Below, in pieces: positions 45,390 to 54,852 of a stretch of DNA of 64,000 bases. A program made the position numbers and the translations under genes. The DNA comes from JADJNW01 sp964526645 (GTDB taxonomy: Bacteria; Bacteroidota; Bacteroidia; Chitinophagales; Saprospiraceae), in NCBI GenBank assembly GCA_964526645.1, contig CAZGJN010000002.1, positions 124,001-188,000 of the forward strand. The letters run 5' to 3'. A model generated the notes under the pieces. That model was not told where the DNA came from. It did not search any database and saw only the letters and a list, made by a program, of their open reading frames with translations. Position 1 is the stretch's first letter. Every line of letters begins with the position of its first letter.

Positions 45390-45610
45390 AGGTGAAGCAC
45401 CTCCAACAAACGCCTTTTTAATTTTTTTTGAAGTGCCCATTCTACAATTCAAATAGCTTTTATTTGAAGATCAGCTGCTTGCAAAACGACCGTTGTTCCA
45501 TGACCATGATCCATTACTTACAAGCAGTTTTATTTGCACCCATAAAAAGTTTTTTTCAGCCCAAAAAATCTGTTTAACTTGGCTTTCTCATTGAGAGTCA
45601 CCTTTGTTTT

Positions 45611-46606
45611 ATGAAAGCTATCATCCCTGTAGCCGGTACCGGCGCTCGACTTCGCCCCCTGACCTACACTCAGCCAAAACCCCTGATCCCGGTTGCTGGA
45701 AAGCCTATTATTTCTTTTATCATCGAGCAACTCATGGCAGTAGGCATCCAGGATTTTGTTTTTGTGATTGGCTACCTCGGTGAAAAAATCAAGGATTATG
45801 TAGAGCAAACATACCCCCAAATCAATAAAGTTTTTGTCCATCAGGAAGAGCGCTTTGGCTCGGCGCATGCGCTTTGGACGGCGAAGGATGCAATTAAAAC
45901 AGCGGACGAGGTTGTCGTTTTTTTTGGGGATGTGATTATTGATGTGGATTTTAAAAAAGTGCTAGAATTGCCTGCTTCTTGCTTTGGTGTAAAAAAAGTG
46001 AGCGATCCGAGGGAGTTTGGAGTGGTAGAGTACGATGAAGAAGGGCGCGTCACAAAAGTGGTGGAAAAACCGCGCATTCCGAGATCGGACATGGCTATGG
46101 TTGGCTTTTATAAAATTAGAGAAGTGGATGCACTCCTCGAAGCTCTGGATTTTAACATCAGCCATAATATTCGCACGAATGGCGAATTTCCTTTGACTGA
46201 TGCGCTGATGCGGATGATCGAAAAAGGCGTGGTGTTTAGCACGATCGCTGTGGATAATTGGTTTAACTGTGGTAAAAAAGAAGTCTTGCTTGAAACAAAT
46301 GCTATTCTCCTCGACCGCGAAGGCTACGCCTCTGCTAATCTCGAGGATTTTGATACTTCCATCATTATACATCCGGTTAGTATCGGTGAAAACTGTCAAA
46401 TTACCAATTCTATCATCGGGCCGCACGTCACCATCGGGCACAATGCCGAAATTCAAAATGCTATTATAAAAGACTCTATTATAGGAAATTATGCTTCTAT
46501 CAAAGAGGTAATACTCAATTATTCTGTAGTGGGCAATGATACGGCGATCACAGGTATGAAGCACAGCCTAAACATTGGAGACAATACAGAGATTGATTTT
46601 AGTTAG
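45611..46606 (+). CDS. Sugar-phosphate nucleotidyltransferase with hexapeptide tail
   Basis: 331 residues. The N-terminal NTP-transferase domain begins MKAIIPVAGTGARLRPLTYT and continues QPKPLIPVAGKPII; VVFFGDVIIDVD holds the metal-binding Asp. The last 85 residues are hexapeptide repeats (SIGENCQITNSIIGPHVTIG). This is a glucose-1-phosphate thymidylyl-/mannose-1-phosphate guanylyl-/GlcNAc-1-phosphate uridylyl-type enzyme. I cannot choose the sugar from sequence alone; the glmS-lpxD context suggests an envelope sugar nucleotide. Confidence 0.88.
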   Translation: MKAIIPVAGTGARLRPLTYTQPKPLIPVAGKPIISFIIEQLMAVGIQDFVFVIGYLGEKIKDYVEQTYPQINKVFVHQEERFGSAHALWTAKDAIKTADEVVVFFGDVIIDVDFKKVLELPASCFGVKKVSDPREFGVVEYDEEGRVTKVVEKPRIPRSDMAMVGFYKIREVDALLEALDFNISHNIRTNGEFPLTDALMRMIEKGVVFSTIAVDNWFNCGKKEVLLETNAILLDREGYASANLEDFDTSIIIHPVSIGENCQITNSIIGPHVTIGHNAEIQNAIIKDSIIGNYASIKEVILNYSVVGNDTAITGMKHSLNIGDNTEIDFS

Positions 46607-46639
46607 AAAATTGGTGGATGAAGAAGCTTTGAGTAGTGC

Positions 46640-47377
46640 TTAAGACCCATTGCGCACCCAATGTGCCAGGTATTCCACATTTTTTTGTAGCCCATCGGCA
46701 TCTGTACTAGTAATATTTTGCAAAAAAAAGCCGCAAGCTCGGGCGCTCGCCTCTACTCTATCTAATACCTGTCGGTGTAGCGCTTTGTCTTTCACGATGC
46801 CTTTTTTCAAGTGGACTCTTTCTTCCATTTCAAACTGTGGCTTTATGAGGGTGATGAGGAAGCCATCTTTTTTTAAAAACTTGGGTAGCAAAGGAAAAAC
46901 AGCCTGCAAACTGATGAAGGAAACATCCACCGCGATGATGTCCACTTGGCTTTCCAGCATTTCCAATGTCACCGCCCGAATATGTACGCCCTCCCACCAG
47001 CGCACCTGCGGGTGATGCTGTAGGGAAGGGTGTAATTGCCCGGTACCCACATCCACTGCCAATACTTTCGAAGCCCCATGCTGCAGGGCACAGTCGGTGA
47101 AGCCACCTGTAGAAGCTCCTACATCAAGCATCACTTTATCGGCAAAATTGAGTTGGAACTCGATAATGGCTTTTTCTAATTTCGCCCCTCCGCGACTCAC
47201 ATAAGCAAGAACCCGCCTGAGAACTTCAACGGTGTCCGTGTCAAGTACAACGGCAGCAGCTTTCACAACAATTTTTCCGTTTACAGCAATTCCTTCTTGT
47301 GCAATAGCGATTTGAGCTTTTTCTCGTGATTCGAAGAAGCCGTTTTGTACCAGCCATGTATCCAAGCGAGTTGCCAT
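46640..47377 (-). CDS. tlyA: TlyA family RNA (cytidine-2'-O)-methyltransferase
   Basis: 245 residues. An S4 RNA-binding domain at about 1-60 (TRLDTWLVQNGFFESREKAQ) precedes a FtsJ-like methyltransferase domain with the SAM site LDVGASTGGFTDCALQHGA and the catalytic-type K in LITLIKPQFE. TlyA methylates 16S/23S rRNA cytidines in some bacteria and is often annotated as a hemolysin by historical error. It converges on the nucleotidyltransferase gene with a 33-base gap. Confidence 0.93.
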   Translation of the reverse strand: MATRLDTWLVQNGFFESREKAQIAIAQEGIAVNGKIVVKAAAVVLDTDTVEVLRRVLAYVSRGGAKLEKAIIEFQLNFADKVMLDVGASTGGFTDCALQHGASKVLAVDVGTGQLHPSLQHHPQVRWWEGVHIRAVTLEMLESQVDIIAVDVSFISLQAVFPLLPKFLKKDGFLITLIKPQFEMEERVHLKKGIVKDKALHRQVLDRVEASARACGFFLQNITSTDADGLQKNVEYLAHWVRNGS

Positions 47378-47872
47378 GCTGCTTCTACTTTTTTACAATT
47401 TTTCAAACAAGATAAAACCAATAGTAAGTCAAAATGGTTGATTTGTCAATCAAATTACACCAGCATCGAAGTTTTAAGATTTTTTTATGAAAACAAAGCC
47501 AGGACAAATGCGTCCCGGCTTGCAACAGAATTGAATTAGGATGAAAAGCGCTTATTCTAAACTTTCTATGAATTTGCCTTCAATTTGGATTAGCAAAACA
47601 GGTGAGAGCAAAGCAAGCGAGTTCGAATTTGCAAGCCCTATCAGTACGGAATAGAAAAAACAAGCAAATAGGCTTCTGTTAAAATACAAAAAACTACTAA
47701 TAATTTGGTAAAATGTAAGATTCCTGCAATTAAATTGCCCGCAGTACAGCACAATAATAGGCGTTGTTTTGTACCCCTGTATCCCTCACTTTGGGGGAAT
47801 TTGAAAAGGTGATCTATCTTATCGTTCATTCTGCACTAAAAGGTTATCTTTACAGACACGAGATAAGGTTGT
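47378..47872. other. Non-coding 495-bp divergent region between tlyA and the GT39-like gene
   Basis: AT-rich. It contains one strong hairpin (47496-47521) and a near-consensus TATCTTTA (47845-47852) before the GT39-like start. Short hydrophobic frames exist on the minus strand (47552-47752 and 47641-47829), but neither has a recognisable family or start signal, so they are not called. Confidence 0.5.
47496..47521 (-). terminator. Terminator-like hairpin with no assigned gene
   Basis: On the minus strand AAGCCGGGAC (47521-47512) pairs with GTCCTGGCTT (47505-47496), with one G-U pair, followed by TGTTTTC. It would stop a minus-strand transcript coming from 47522-47870, where no gene is called. 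Confidence 0.5.
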
Positions 47873-49669
47873 ATGAAACAGTTTTCTATCATTGCTTACT
47901 GCATCGCTGTTGTTTTTATCATAGGCGTTCACTTTTTCTATTACCCGAAGTGGCTTCAATCCGGCACAGAAGCAACCATTAGCTGGGATGTATCAGGTTA
48001 TTACATGTATCTTCCTGCTTTATTTATCTATCATGATATAACTCAGTTCAAGTTTAAAGACGAGATCATACAAAAATATCAACCCTCTCCTGATTTTCAG
48101 CAAGCTTACCCGCACCCAAGCGGCAACTATGTGCTAAAATACTCCTGCGGACAGGCGATCCAGTACTTACCTTTCTTTCTACTTGCCAATACTTTTGCCA
48201 CCTCGCTGGGTTATGCCAAAGATGGATTTTCATTGCCCTATCAATTTGCCATTAGCTTAGGCAGCCTGGTCATTTGCTTCATCGGGCTGTGGTATCTCCG
48301 AAAAAGTTTATTGCTCTTTTTCGATGAGTGGCTGACCGGCTGGGGCTTACTGATCCTGGTATTGGGCACGAATTATCTGGATTACTCCGCCATCACTGGT
48401 GCGATGACGCATAATTTTTTATTCACACTGTATGCTGTTTTGATATACGCTACGATTCAATTTTATAAAAAACCAAGCTTTAGAAATGCTGCCTTGATTG
48501 GTGTTTGTGTAGGGTGGGCTGCACTTACACGACCAACGGAGATTATCTCTATGTTTATTCCTTTAAGTTGGGGCATATATTCATTAAGTGGCGTAAAAGA
48601 AAGATTTACTTTTTTCAAGGCGCATTTTGCTGAATTACTCCTCGCTATTATTATCACAGGGATCATCGGTTCTATCCAAATTATTTACTGGAAGCTCGTC
48701 ACGGGCGACTTTTTAGTATATTCTTATCAGGATCAAGGATTTAGCTGGCTGCGCCCGCACCTTCGTCAGGGCTTTTTCAGCTACCGGGCAGGCTGGTTGA
48801 CTTACACCCCTGTCATGCTGTTTGCGCTGATAGGCTTTATACCATTATTTAAATTTCAAAGAAAAATAGCTTTGTCATTATTACTATTTTCGACGTTATT
48901 CATTTATATCACTTTCGCTTGGGATATTTGGTGGTACGGTGGCAGCCTCGGGCAAAGAGCGATGGTACAATGCTATCCCATACTGCTCTTTCCACTTGTT
49001 GCTTTCATTCAATGGATTCGCAGTCAAAAAATAATACTACTTTCCTTTGGTATCATGAATTTGATTTTTATTTACCTCAATTTATGGTGGACGCATCAGG
49101 CGCACAAAGGAGGTATGTTTGCTGTAGAACAAATGAATCGGGCTTATTTTTGGAAAATATTAGGGCGAGACAAAGCGGATTTTCCACCTGAAGTGGTTTT
49201 GCTACTCGATACCAATGAAGGTTTTGATGGGCTTCGAAAAAATCTGAAACAGGTGTATCATAATGATTTTGAGCAGGATACCTCCTTTTTGTGTAGCACG
49301 CCAATCGAAGGAGCACGGTCTATTTGCCTCAACCAGCAGCAGCAGTCCTCTGCGGTTTATTCCTTTGATTTGCAAAAAGATGCAGGCGATTGGCTACGCG
49401 CCACTGCCACCTTTCGTTGCACCCTCAAGGAATGGGATGTGTGGCGCATGACCCAGTTTATCGTTCGTTTTCAAAATGACGACCAGCTTGTGAAAGAGAA
49501 AATCATTCGCGTTCATCGGCTTCTGGATAATGGGCAAGTCAAAGATATTGGTTTCGATGTAAAATTTCCGGATAAACCCTTCAACAAGGTACTTGTCTCT
49601 TTTTGGAATGCAGAAAGCGATAAGGAGATCGGGATTGATAAGCTAAGGGTGGAGACATTTGAGGAGTGA
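47873..49669 (+). CDS. GT39/PMT-like polytopic membrane protein
   Basis: 598 residues. A first hydrophobic helix is followed by a loop with SWDVSGYYMYLP, resembling the Asp-containing first loop of lipid-linked-sugar glycosyltransferases. Some ten hydrophobic segments follow up to about residue 400 (for example GWAALTRPTEI and ITFAWDIWWYGGSLGQRAMVQ). A soluble periplasmic-type domain fills the last 180 residues. It probably transfers a sugar from a polyprenyl carrier. Donor and acceptor are unknown. Confidence 0.75.
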   Translation: MKQFSIIAYCIAVVFIIGVHFFYYPKWLQSGTEATISWDVSGYYMYLPALFIYHDITQFKFKDEIIQKYQPSPDFQQAYPHPSGNYVLKYSCGQAIQYLPFFLLANTFATSLGYAKDGFSLPYQFAISLGSLVICFIGLWYLRKSLLLFFDEWLTGWGLLILVLGTNYLDYSAITGAMTHNFLFTLYAVLIYATIQFYKKPSFRNAALIGVCVGWAALTRPTEIISMFIPLSWGIYSLSGVKERFTFFKAHFAELLLAIIITGIIGSIQIIYWKLVTGDFLVYSYQDQGFSWLRPHLRQGFFSYRAGWLTYTPVMLFALIGFIPLFKFQRKIALSLLLFSTLFIYITFAWDIWWYGGSLGQRAMVQCYPILLFPLVAFIQWIRSQKIILLSFGIMNLIFIYLNLWWTHQAHKGGMFAVEQMNRAYFWKILGRDKADFPPEVVLLLDTNEGFDGLRKNLKQVYHNDFEQDTSFLCSTPIEGARSICLNQQQQSSAVYSFDLQKDAGDWLRATATFRCTLKEWDVWRMTQFIVRFQNDDQLVKEKIIRVHRLLDNGQVKDIGFDVKFPDKPFNKVLVSFWNAESDKEIGIDKLRVETFEE

Positions 49670-49676
49670 GGGTAGA

Positions 49677-49715
49677 TGCGCTTTCTGAGGTATGCTGCCC
49701 TGCCAGAAAAGCGCA
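49677..49715. terminator. Hairpin between the convergent GT39-like and folA genes
   Basis: TGCGCTTTCTG (49677-49687) pairs with CAGAAAAGCGCA (49704-49715) with one bulged A. No long T-tract follows on either strand, so it is a weak bidirectional terminator candidate. Confidence 0.45.
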
Positions 49716-49722
49716 GCATCAG

Positions 49723-50232
49723 TTAGCTATCGTGGGTGTCTTTATTTTTAAAAACTTTGATTGTGAAATCGTAGTCGTTTTGCTCATCGGCTGGTTGTGA
49801 CTCAGTGGAAAGGAGTCGCCAGTTTTGCCAATCAATAGCTGGAAAAAAAACTGATCCGTCAGGAATTTCAACGTTAACTTCCGTGAGATAGATTTTATCC
49901 CAATAAGGCAGGCTAAGAGCGTAAATCTCACCGCCACCGATAATAAAAGCCTCGGTTTCCTCATTGTCATAGGCAATTCCCAGGGCTTCTTCTATCGTTC
50001 GCGCAATTAAACAGCCAGAGGCAATAAAAAAAGGGTCGCGCGTGATGACAATGTTGGTGCGCCTGGGGAGTGGTCTGCCCATCGAATAGAAGGTCTTGCG
50101 CCCCATAATAACGTGGTGCCCAATGGTGGTGTTTTTGAAAAACTTCATATCACCAGAGAGGTGCCAGGGAATTCCATTGTCTCGCCCGATTACATTGTTT
50201 TTTGAAATGGCTACAATGGCAGAAACTAACAT
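49723..50232 (-). CDS. folA: Dihydrofolate reductase
   Basis: 169 residues. Motifs: IVAISKNNVIGRDNGIPWHLSGDMKFF at the N-terminus (with the catalytic acidic residue after the W-H-L turn), GRKTFYSMGRPLPRR and FIIGGGEIYALSLPYWDKIYLTEV. It reduces dihydrofolate to tetrahydrofolate with NADPH. It is the last gene of the minus-strand cluster, 16 bases after the CapA-like gene, without an obvious link to cell shape. Confidence 0.97.
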   Translation of the reverse strand: MLVSAIVAISKNNVIGRDNGIPWHLSGDMKFFKNTTIGHHVIMGRKTFYSMGRPLPRRTNIVITRDPFFIASGCLIARTIEEALGIAYDNEETEAFIIGGGEIYALSLPYWDKIYLTEVNVEIPDGSVFFPAIDWQNWRLLSTESQPADEQNDYDFTIKVFKNKDTHDS

Positions 50233-50248
50233 ATTAAGTAGTTAAGGG

Positions 50249-51418
50249 TCAATTACTGGAAATAGTTTCCGATACCTTGTCGGTTGGTAAAGATAACATG
50301 CTTTCCCTCGCCTGAGCGGTTTCCAGATTTTTTCGGACAGCACGGGCGTAGCGCAGCATAGCAGCATGATCTGTTGCATTCATACCAATTTTGCTAGCAT
50401 CTGCCTCATAAGGACGAATCGGCAGCACACGATAGATCGTTTTGCCGGCAACTGTTTTCTCACGCCACCTCCAAATAGGAATGTACTCGGGGGTTTGAAT
50501 TTGAATTCGTTCATTTGCCTGATCTTTCTGAATTGTTATTTCAACCATGATACCGCCGTCGGTATGTGCTTTGATTTGCCCGGAGATGAAATTGCCCATC
50601 GAATAAACTACCGGAACGATTTTAATCGTACTATCCGGCAGCGTCGTTATGACCGTTTTGATGGGTTGCACCACATGTGGATGTGCGCCGACGATCAGGT
50701 CAGCGCCCCAGTTGGCAAGTTTCTGCGCCAGATCATGTTGCTTTTTGCTTTCCAGGAGCTGATATTCTTCGCCCCAATGCATTACCACAATAATAGCATC
50801 GGGTTGTAAAGCCTTTGCCACTTTCATATCCGCCTCTATCAAGTCTTCTTTGATCTCATTCACCATAGAAGGTGCCCGTGTTGGTAAGCCATTGGTATCA
50901 TAAGTATAATTCAAAAATGCCAGTTTGAAATTATTTTTATACACAATCAAAGGGTAGAAAGCATCGCGTTCTTGTGGATTCTGGAAAGTACCCGTATGGT
51001 AAAAGTCGTATTCGTCCAATACTTTAATTGTATTAATAAGCCCGTCTAAACCGCCGTCATTGCTATGATTATTGGCAGTGACCAAAAAGTTAAAACCGGC
51101 ATGGCGCAGTGCCAGCGCAAGGTCTTTAGGGCTTTTGAACAAAGGATAACCCGTGTAGGGTGGCTTACTCGGGAAGGTGAGTTCCAGGTTGCCAATTGTG
51201 AGGTCAGCTTGTTTTAAAAAAGGGGAAATATATTCAAAACAAGGCGTATAATCATACAACTTGTTGGTTTCAATCGCAGCAGATTCGATTTGAGAGCTGT
51301 GCCCCATAATGTCTCCAACAAATAACAACTTGAGCGTTCGGGCAGTATCAGGCTGCGACCAAGACCACTTTGCTAAACCTAAAAGCGCTATGAAAAATGC
51401 AATCCGCCTGCTACCCAT
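50249..51418 (-). CDS. CapA-family (metallophosphoesterase-like) protein
   Basis: 389 residues with a signal peptide (about 1-21). CapA/PgsA family motifs are clear: LKLLFVGDIMGHSSQ, IGNLELTF, NFLVTANNHSNDGGLDG, and VVMHWGEEY, then GADLIVGAHPHVVQ. The fold is calcineurin-like, with metal-binding Asp/His/Asn residues. In other bacteria CapA works in poly-gamma-glutamate export, but no pgs/cap genes are near. It follows mrdA by 5 bases, the slot where rodA is often found. A role in wall or surface polymer handling is inferred. Confidence 0.85.
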   Translation of the reverse strand: MGSRRIAFFIALLGLAKWSWSQPDTARTLKLLFVGDIMGHSSQIESAAIETNKLYDYTPCFEYISPFLKQADLTIGNLELTFPSKPPYTGYPLFKSPKDLALALRHAGFNFLVTANNHSNDGGLDGLINTIKVLDEYDFYHTGTFQNPQERDAFYPLIVYKNNFKLAFLNYTYDTNGLPTRAPSMVNEIKEDLIEADMKVAKALQPDAIIVVMHWGEEYQLLESKKQHDLAQKLANWGADLIVGAHPHVVQPIKTVITTLPDSTIKIVPVVYSMGNFISGQIKAHTDGGIMVEITIQKDQANERIQIQTPEYIPIWRWREKTVAGKTIYRVLPIRPYEADASKIGMNATDHAAMLRYARAVRKNLETAQARESMLSLPTDKVSETISSN

Positions 51419-51423
51419 AGCTT

Positions 51424-53304
51424 TTAGGGTTGGGTTTTCGGTTTGTGAATAAGATCCGCTTTTATCATACGTTCTTCGAGGAATTTACGTGGCTCGCTGA
51501 TGGTTCTGCGAATATATTTTTCAATCATCAAGCTGGCTATCGGTGCGGCGTATCGGGCACCCCACACACCATGCTCCACATATACTGCTACTGCAATCTT
51601 AGGATTATCTTTGGGCGCGAAGCCAAAAAAGATGGAGTGATCGTCGCCGTGAGGGTTTTCGGCAGTGCCCGTCTTCCCACAGATGGAAATATCTGGCACA
51701 AAAGCGATGCGAGCCGTACCGCCAGTGACTGCCCGTTCCATACCATCTATCACAGGTGGAAAATGAATAGCGTCAATACCTACATTGTTCTTATGCTTGT
51801 ATTTTTCAGGAATTTTGTGGTTCGGATCTTTATAACTTCTTATTAAATGAGGTGTAATGTAATAGCCCCTATTTGCAATGGCTGCACCAAGATTTGCCAT
51901 TTGGAGGGTCGTCAATAACATTTCACCTTGGCCAATTCCGACCGAGCGAATCCAGACAGAATTCCATTTTTGCCCAGGTTGTTGCCTATGAAAAAGTGTA
52001 TCATAGAATGCTGCGGTAGGATAATTACCGCGCTTTTCATTGGGGAAGTCCACGCCTAAGGTTCTTCCTAAACCAAACTTATCAAGGTAGCTATTAAAAA
52101 CATTTAAACCCGCCTGGGGGTTATAAAATCCTCGGCTATCTACAATTTCCCGAAAAACAGTGACAAAATAAGCATTACAAGAGTGCTGCAGAGCGGATGC
52201 TACGCTAGTGCAAGTAGCATGACCATGGCAGCCTGTGAGCCTTTGCCCGCCCAGAAAATAAGCACCTCCACAGCCAATCGTTCGGTCAGGTTTTAGCAAG
52301 CCTTCCTGCATCGCGATAAGCGCCACGACCGGTTTGAATAAAGAACCAGGCGGATACATCGCTTGCACGGAGCGATCTAGCAGTGGCTTGTTGGGGTCGT
52401 TCAGCAGCTTGCCGTATTCTTCGCCTCTTTTTTGGTTCAGCGTGAGTAGATTTGGATTATAAGTAGGAGAACTGATCATCGCCAATATCTCTCCCGTACT
52501 GGGTTCGATAGCCACAATGCTGCCTACCTTGTTTTGCATGAGCAATTCCCCATAGGTCTGCAACTCCAAATCTATGGAGGTGATAATGTCTTTACCAGGC
52601 AAAGGAATACTGTCCAGCTTCCCGTCTTTGTATGGACCAACATCCCTGCCCAGGTTGTCTTTTAGCATGAATTCGATTCCTTTGATGCCGCGCAACTCAG
52701 ATTCGTAAGATTGTTCTAAGCCACTGGCACCAATGTAATCGCCCATTTGATAAATAGTCGGATTTTTTTTAATATCATTGGGATCTACTTCTCTGATATA
52801 ACCCAGCACATGCGCCGCCTGCTCATGCGGATAACTGCGAGCACTCCTCAGCTGCACAGAAAAGCCTGGAAATTTATAAAGAGACTCTTGCAAGCGGGCA
52901 TACACCTTGGCGGAAATTTTACTCACTACCACGAATGGAACCGACTTGGAGTACCTCTTATCGCTAAAATCTTTTTGCAGCGCTTGTTCAAAAGTACTTC
53001 GATTGACATCCAGCAAATCACAAAGCTCTTGAAGGTCAATATTGTCCCAATCTACTTGATTATAAGTGACCATCAGATCGTAGGTCGGGTTATTGTAAAT
53101 CAATAGCTCTTTTCCGTTACGCTCGTATAGCAAACCCCTGGCTGGATAAACAGTATTTTTTTGAATAGCGGTAGCATCCGCGCTTTCGCTAAAGGTGCGA
53201 TCAATTAACTGAAGATAAGCCGCTGTGACTATCAATAACAAGGCAGCGCCTATAAAGACGAATCGTATAGTCCATTGACGGTCGCGATACATATCGGCTA
53301 TCAT
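51424..53304 (-). CDS. mrdA: Penicillin-binding protein 2 (elongation transpeptidase)
   Basis: 626 residues. One N-terminal membrane helix (about 12-31), a PBP dimerisation domain, then the transpeptidase domain with S321-x-x-K324 (SLFK), S375-C-N377, and K544-T-G546. This is the elongasome-specific transpeptidase that crosslinks side-wall peptidoglycan. It follows mreD by 14 bases. ATGs at 53304 and 53292 are both possible starts. The expected SEDS partner rodA is absent from this cluster. Confidence 0.95.
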   Translation of the reverse strand: MIADMYRDRQWTIRFVFIGAALLLIVTAAYLQLIDRTFSESADATAIQKNTVYPARGLLYERNGKELLIYNNPTYDLMVTYNQVDWDNIDLQELCDLLDVNRSTFEQALQKDFSDKRYSKSVPFVVVSKISAKVYARLQESLYKFPGFSVQLRSARSYPHEQAAHVLGYIREVDPNDIKKNPTIYQMGDYIGASGLEQSYESELRGIKGIEFMLKDNLGRDVGPYKDGKLDSIPLPGKDIITSIDLELQTYGELLMQNKVGSIVAIEPSTGEILAMISSPTYNPNLLTLNQKRGEEYGKLLNDPNKPLLDRSVQAMYPPGSLFKPVVALIAMQEGLLKPDRTIGCGGAYFLGGQRLTGCHGHATCTSVASALQHSCNAYFVTVFREIVDSRGFYNPQAGLNVFNSYLDKFGLGRTLGVDFPNEKRGNYPTAAFYDTLFHRQQPGQKWNSVWIRSVGIGQGEMLLTTLQMANLGAAIANRGYYITPHLIRSYKDPNHKIPEKYKHKNNVGIDAIHFPPVIDGMERAVTGGTARIAFVPDISICGKTGTAENPHGDDHSIFFGFAPKDNPKIAVAVYVEHGVWGARYAAPIASLMIEKYIRRTISEPRKFLEERMIKADLIHKPKTQP

Positions 53305-53318
53305 AGTAAGGTATTTTA

Positions 53319-53840
53319 CTATTCTTTTGGATTAAAAATTAATATTGCCATCATAATAAAAATCATAGAGCCTATAAAGCTTAAAATAGTTTTCAGTAGG
53401 ATTTCTCCAATCTTTACGAAGGTAAAGGATTCTATTAAAAAATACAAAAATAAATGCATGGCTAAGAGAAATGCACTGTATCGCAAAAACCAGGGCATAC
53501 CCATACGTGCCTTCGTGGGACTATGTGCGGCGGTATAGCCACCACGTGGTTCTAAGTACTTTATGACGGAAGGGCGGATAAATGCCATCGCTATCAACGG
53601 GCTGGCATGCAAACCCGATGTGCCGTAGAATAAATCAACTAAAATACCCAAACAAAATGCCAGCAGAAGGACTAACACTTTCGGCGTTTGAAAAGGTAAC
53701 AGCATAATAAAAAGCGGGTACAAAAAAAACTGTACGTAATGAATTCCTTCCCAGCCTGGGTTAATGCGCTTGAGCACTAACACTTGTACCAATAGGATAA
53801 TCGTAAATCGCAATACATTAACTGTGATCGTTCTACTCAT
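53319..53840 (-). CDS. mreD: Rod shape-determining protein MreD
   Basis: 173 residues, a small polytopic inner-membrane protein with about five to six helices. GILVDLFYGTSGLHASPLIAMAF is the typical MreD central block. MreD scaffolds the elongation complex with MreC and PBP2. Its start overlaps the mreC stop by 8 bases, indicating translational coupling. Sequence conservation in the family is low, so position in the operon adds much of the confidence. Confidence 0.9.
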   Translation of the reverse strand: MSRTITVNVLRFTIILLVQVLVLKRINPGWEGIHYVQFFLYPLFIMLLPFQTPKVLVLLLAFCLGILVDLFYGTSGLHASPLIAMAFIRPSVIKYLEPRGGYTAAHSPTKARMGMPWFLRYSAFLLAMHLFLYFLIESFTFVKIGEILLKTILSFIGSMIFIMMAILIFNPKE

Positions 53841-54705
53841 TCGCCCCTTGTTGTTCTACTGTTTTTATTTCATCTTGGTTTTTATTAACCACTACATAAG
53901 CATATTTTAGGTTCCCAAAGTCAGAAGTTAACTTCACTACTATTTCTTTAAAACTACCGTCCTCCTGGAGTTTTTCACTTTGTACTACGCCTACCACAAT
54001 ACCTTTAGGAAAAAGGCTGGAGTAGCCACTGGTCACAATAGTATCCCCTTTTTCTACTTCTACATGACTTGGTATTGCCTCAAGATACAGTTTGTTGGAG
54101 CTTTTTCCTCTCCAGATCAAAGAACCAAAATAGCCATTTCGTTTAATAGCTGCGGATAGCCTTGCATCTTGATGCAATAAAGACATTACAGAGGCGTAAT
54201 GATCAGTAGCATATTGTACGATTCCTATTACACCATCCTTTGTAATGACGCCCATATATTTATCAACACCGCTCAGCTTACCCCGATCAATGGTTATGAT
54301 ATTATAATCTCCTGTTATAGAGTTATTAATTATTTTGACGGGAATAAATTCAAAACTGTAGCGGGCAGAGTCTCCTTCCTGCCAAAAAGACACAATTTTA
54401 CTATCGCTACCCAATCGGAAAGTATCTTTTTCTGAGAATTGTTTTTCATAGGTATATCTCAAGACCTGCGCTCTCAGCTCAGCGTTTTCTTTCAGCAAAT
54501 CATCAATTTGATCGCCTGCCCTAGTAAATTGGGCTATCGTAGCAGCCTGTTTGTGCCAATAAGCCACTGCCGCATGGGCTGTGCTAAAGATTATTTTTTG
54601 CTGAGTTCCGCCACGCTGAATGATCAAATATAGACAAATCCCTTCCAGTAGTAAAAATAATAGCGTATTGCCATAGCTTTCAAAAAACTGGAAAAAACTC
54701 CGCAT
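53833..54705 (-). CDS. mreC: Rod shape-determining protein MreC
   Basis: 290 residues. N-terminal membrane helix (about 9-29), a coiled coil around residues 55-90 (QIDDLLKENAELRAQVLRY), and the beta-rich periplasmic domain with TIDRGKLSGVDKYMGVITKDG, LIWRGKSSNK and GDTIVTSGYSSLFPKGI. MreC activates PBP2 in the elongasome. It lies 147 bases downstream of mreB and overlaps mreD. Confidence 0.94.
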   Translation of the reverse strand: MRSFFQFFESYGNTLLFLLLEGICLYLIIQRGGTQQKIIFSTAHAAVAYWHKQAATIAQFTRAGDQIDDLLKENAELRAQVLRYTYEKQFSEKDTFRLGSDSKIVSFWQEGDSARYSFEFIPVKIINNSITGDYNIITIDRGKLSGVDKYMGVITKDGVIGIVQYATDHYASVMSLLHQDARLSAAIKRNGYFGSLIWRGKSSNKLYLEAIPSHVEVEKGDTIVTSGYSSLFPKGIVVGVVQSEKLQEDGSFKEIVVKLTSDFGNLKYAYVVVNKNQDEIKTVEQQGANE

Positions 54706-54852
54706 AGCGATTTTTTTAATTTTTTACGCTAATCCATTCAATACCTTATTCATAAGTGGTTTATAGGGGTACTCCAGCGCTTGCATAGGGCCAACAAGAA
54801 AATCTTCTTATCAATTCAATAAATCCTTGATGTGCTATGAAGCAAAGTAAGT

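Noticed and set aside
45448..45468. Perfect palindrome TTCAAATA/TATTTGAA after lpxD
   Set aside because: AT-rich, with no T-tract; too weak to call a terminator or operator.
47541..47654. 37-residue plus-strand open frame in the tlyA/GT39 gap
   Set aside because: No promoter, no hydrophobic or family signature; competing minus-strand frames in the same bases show it is likely chance.
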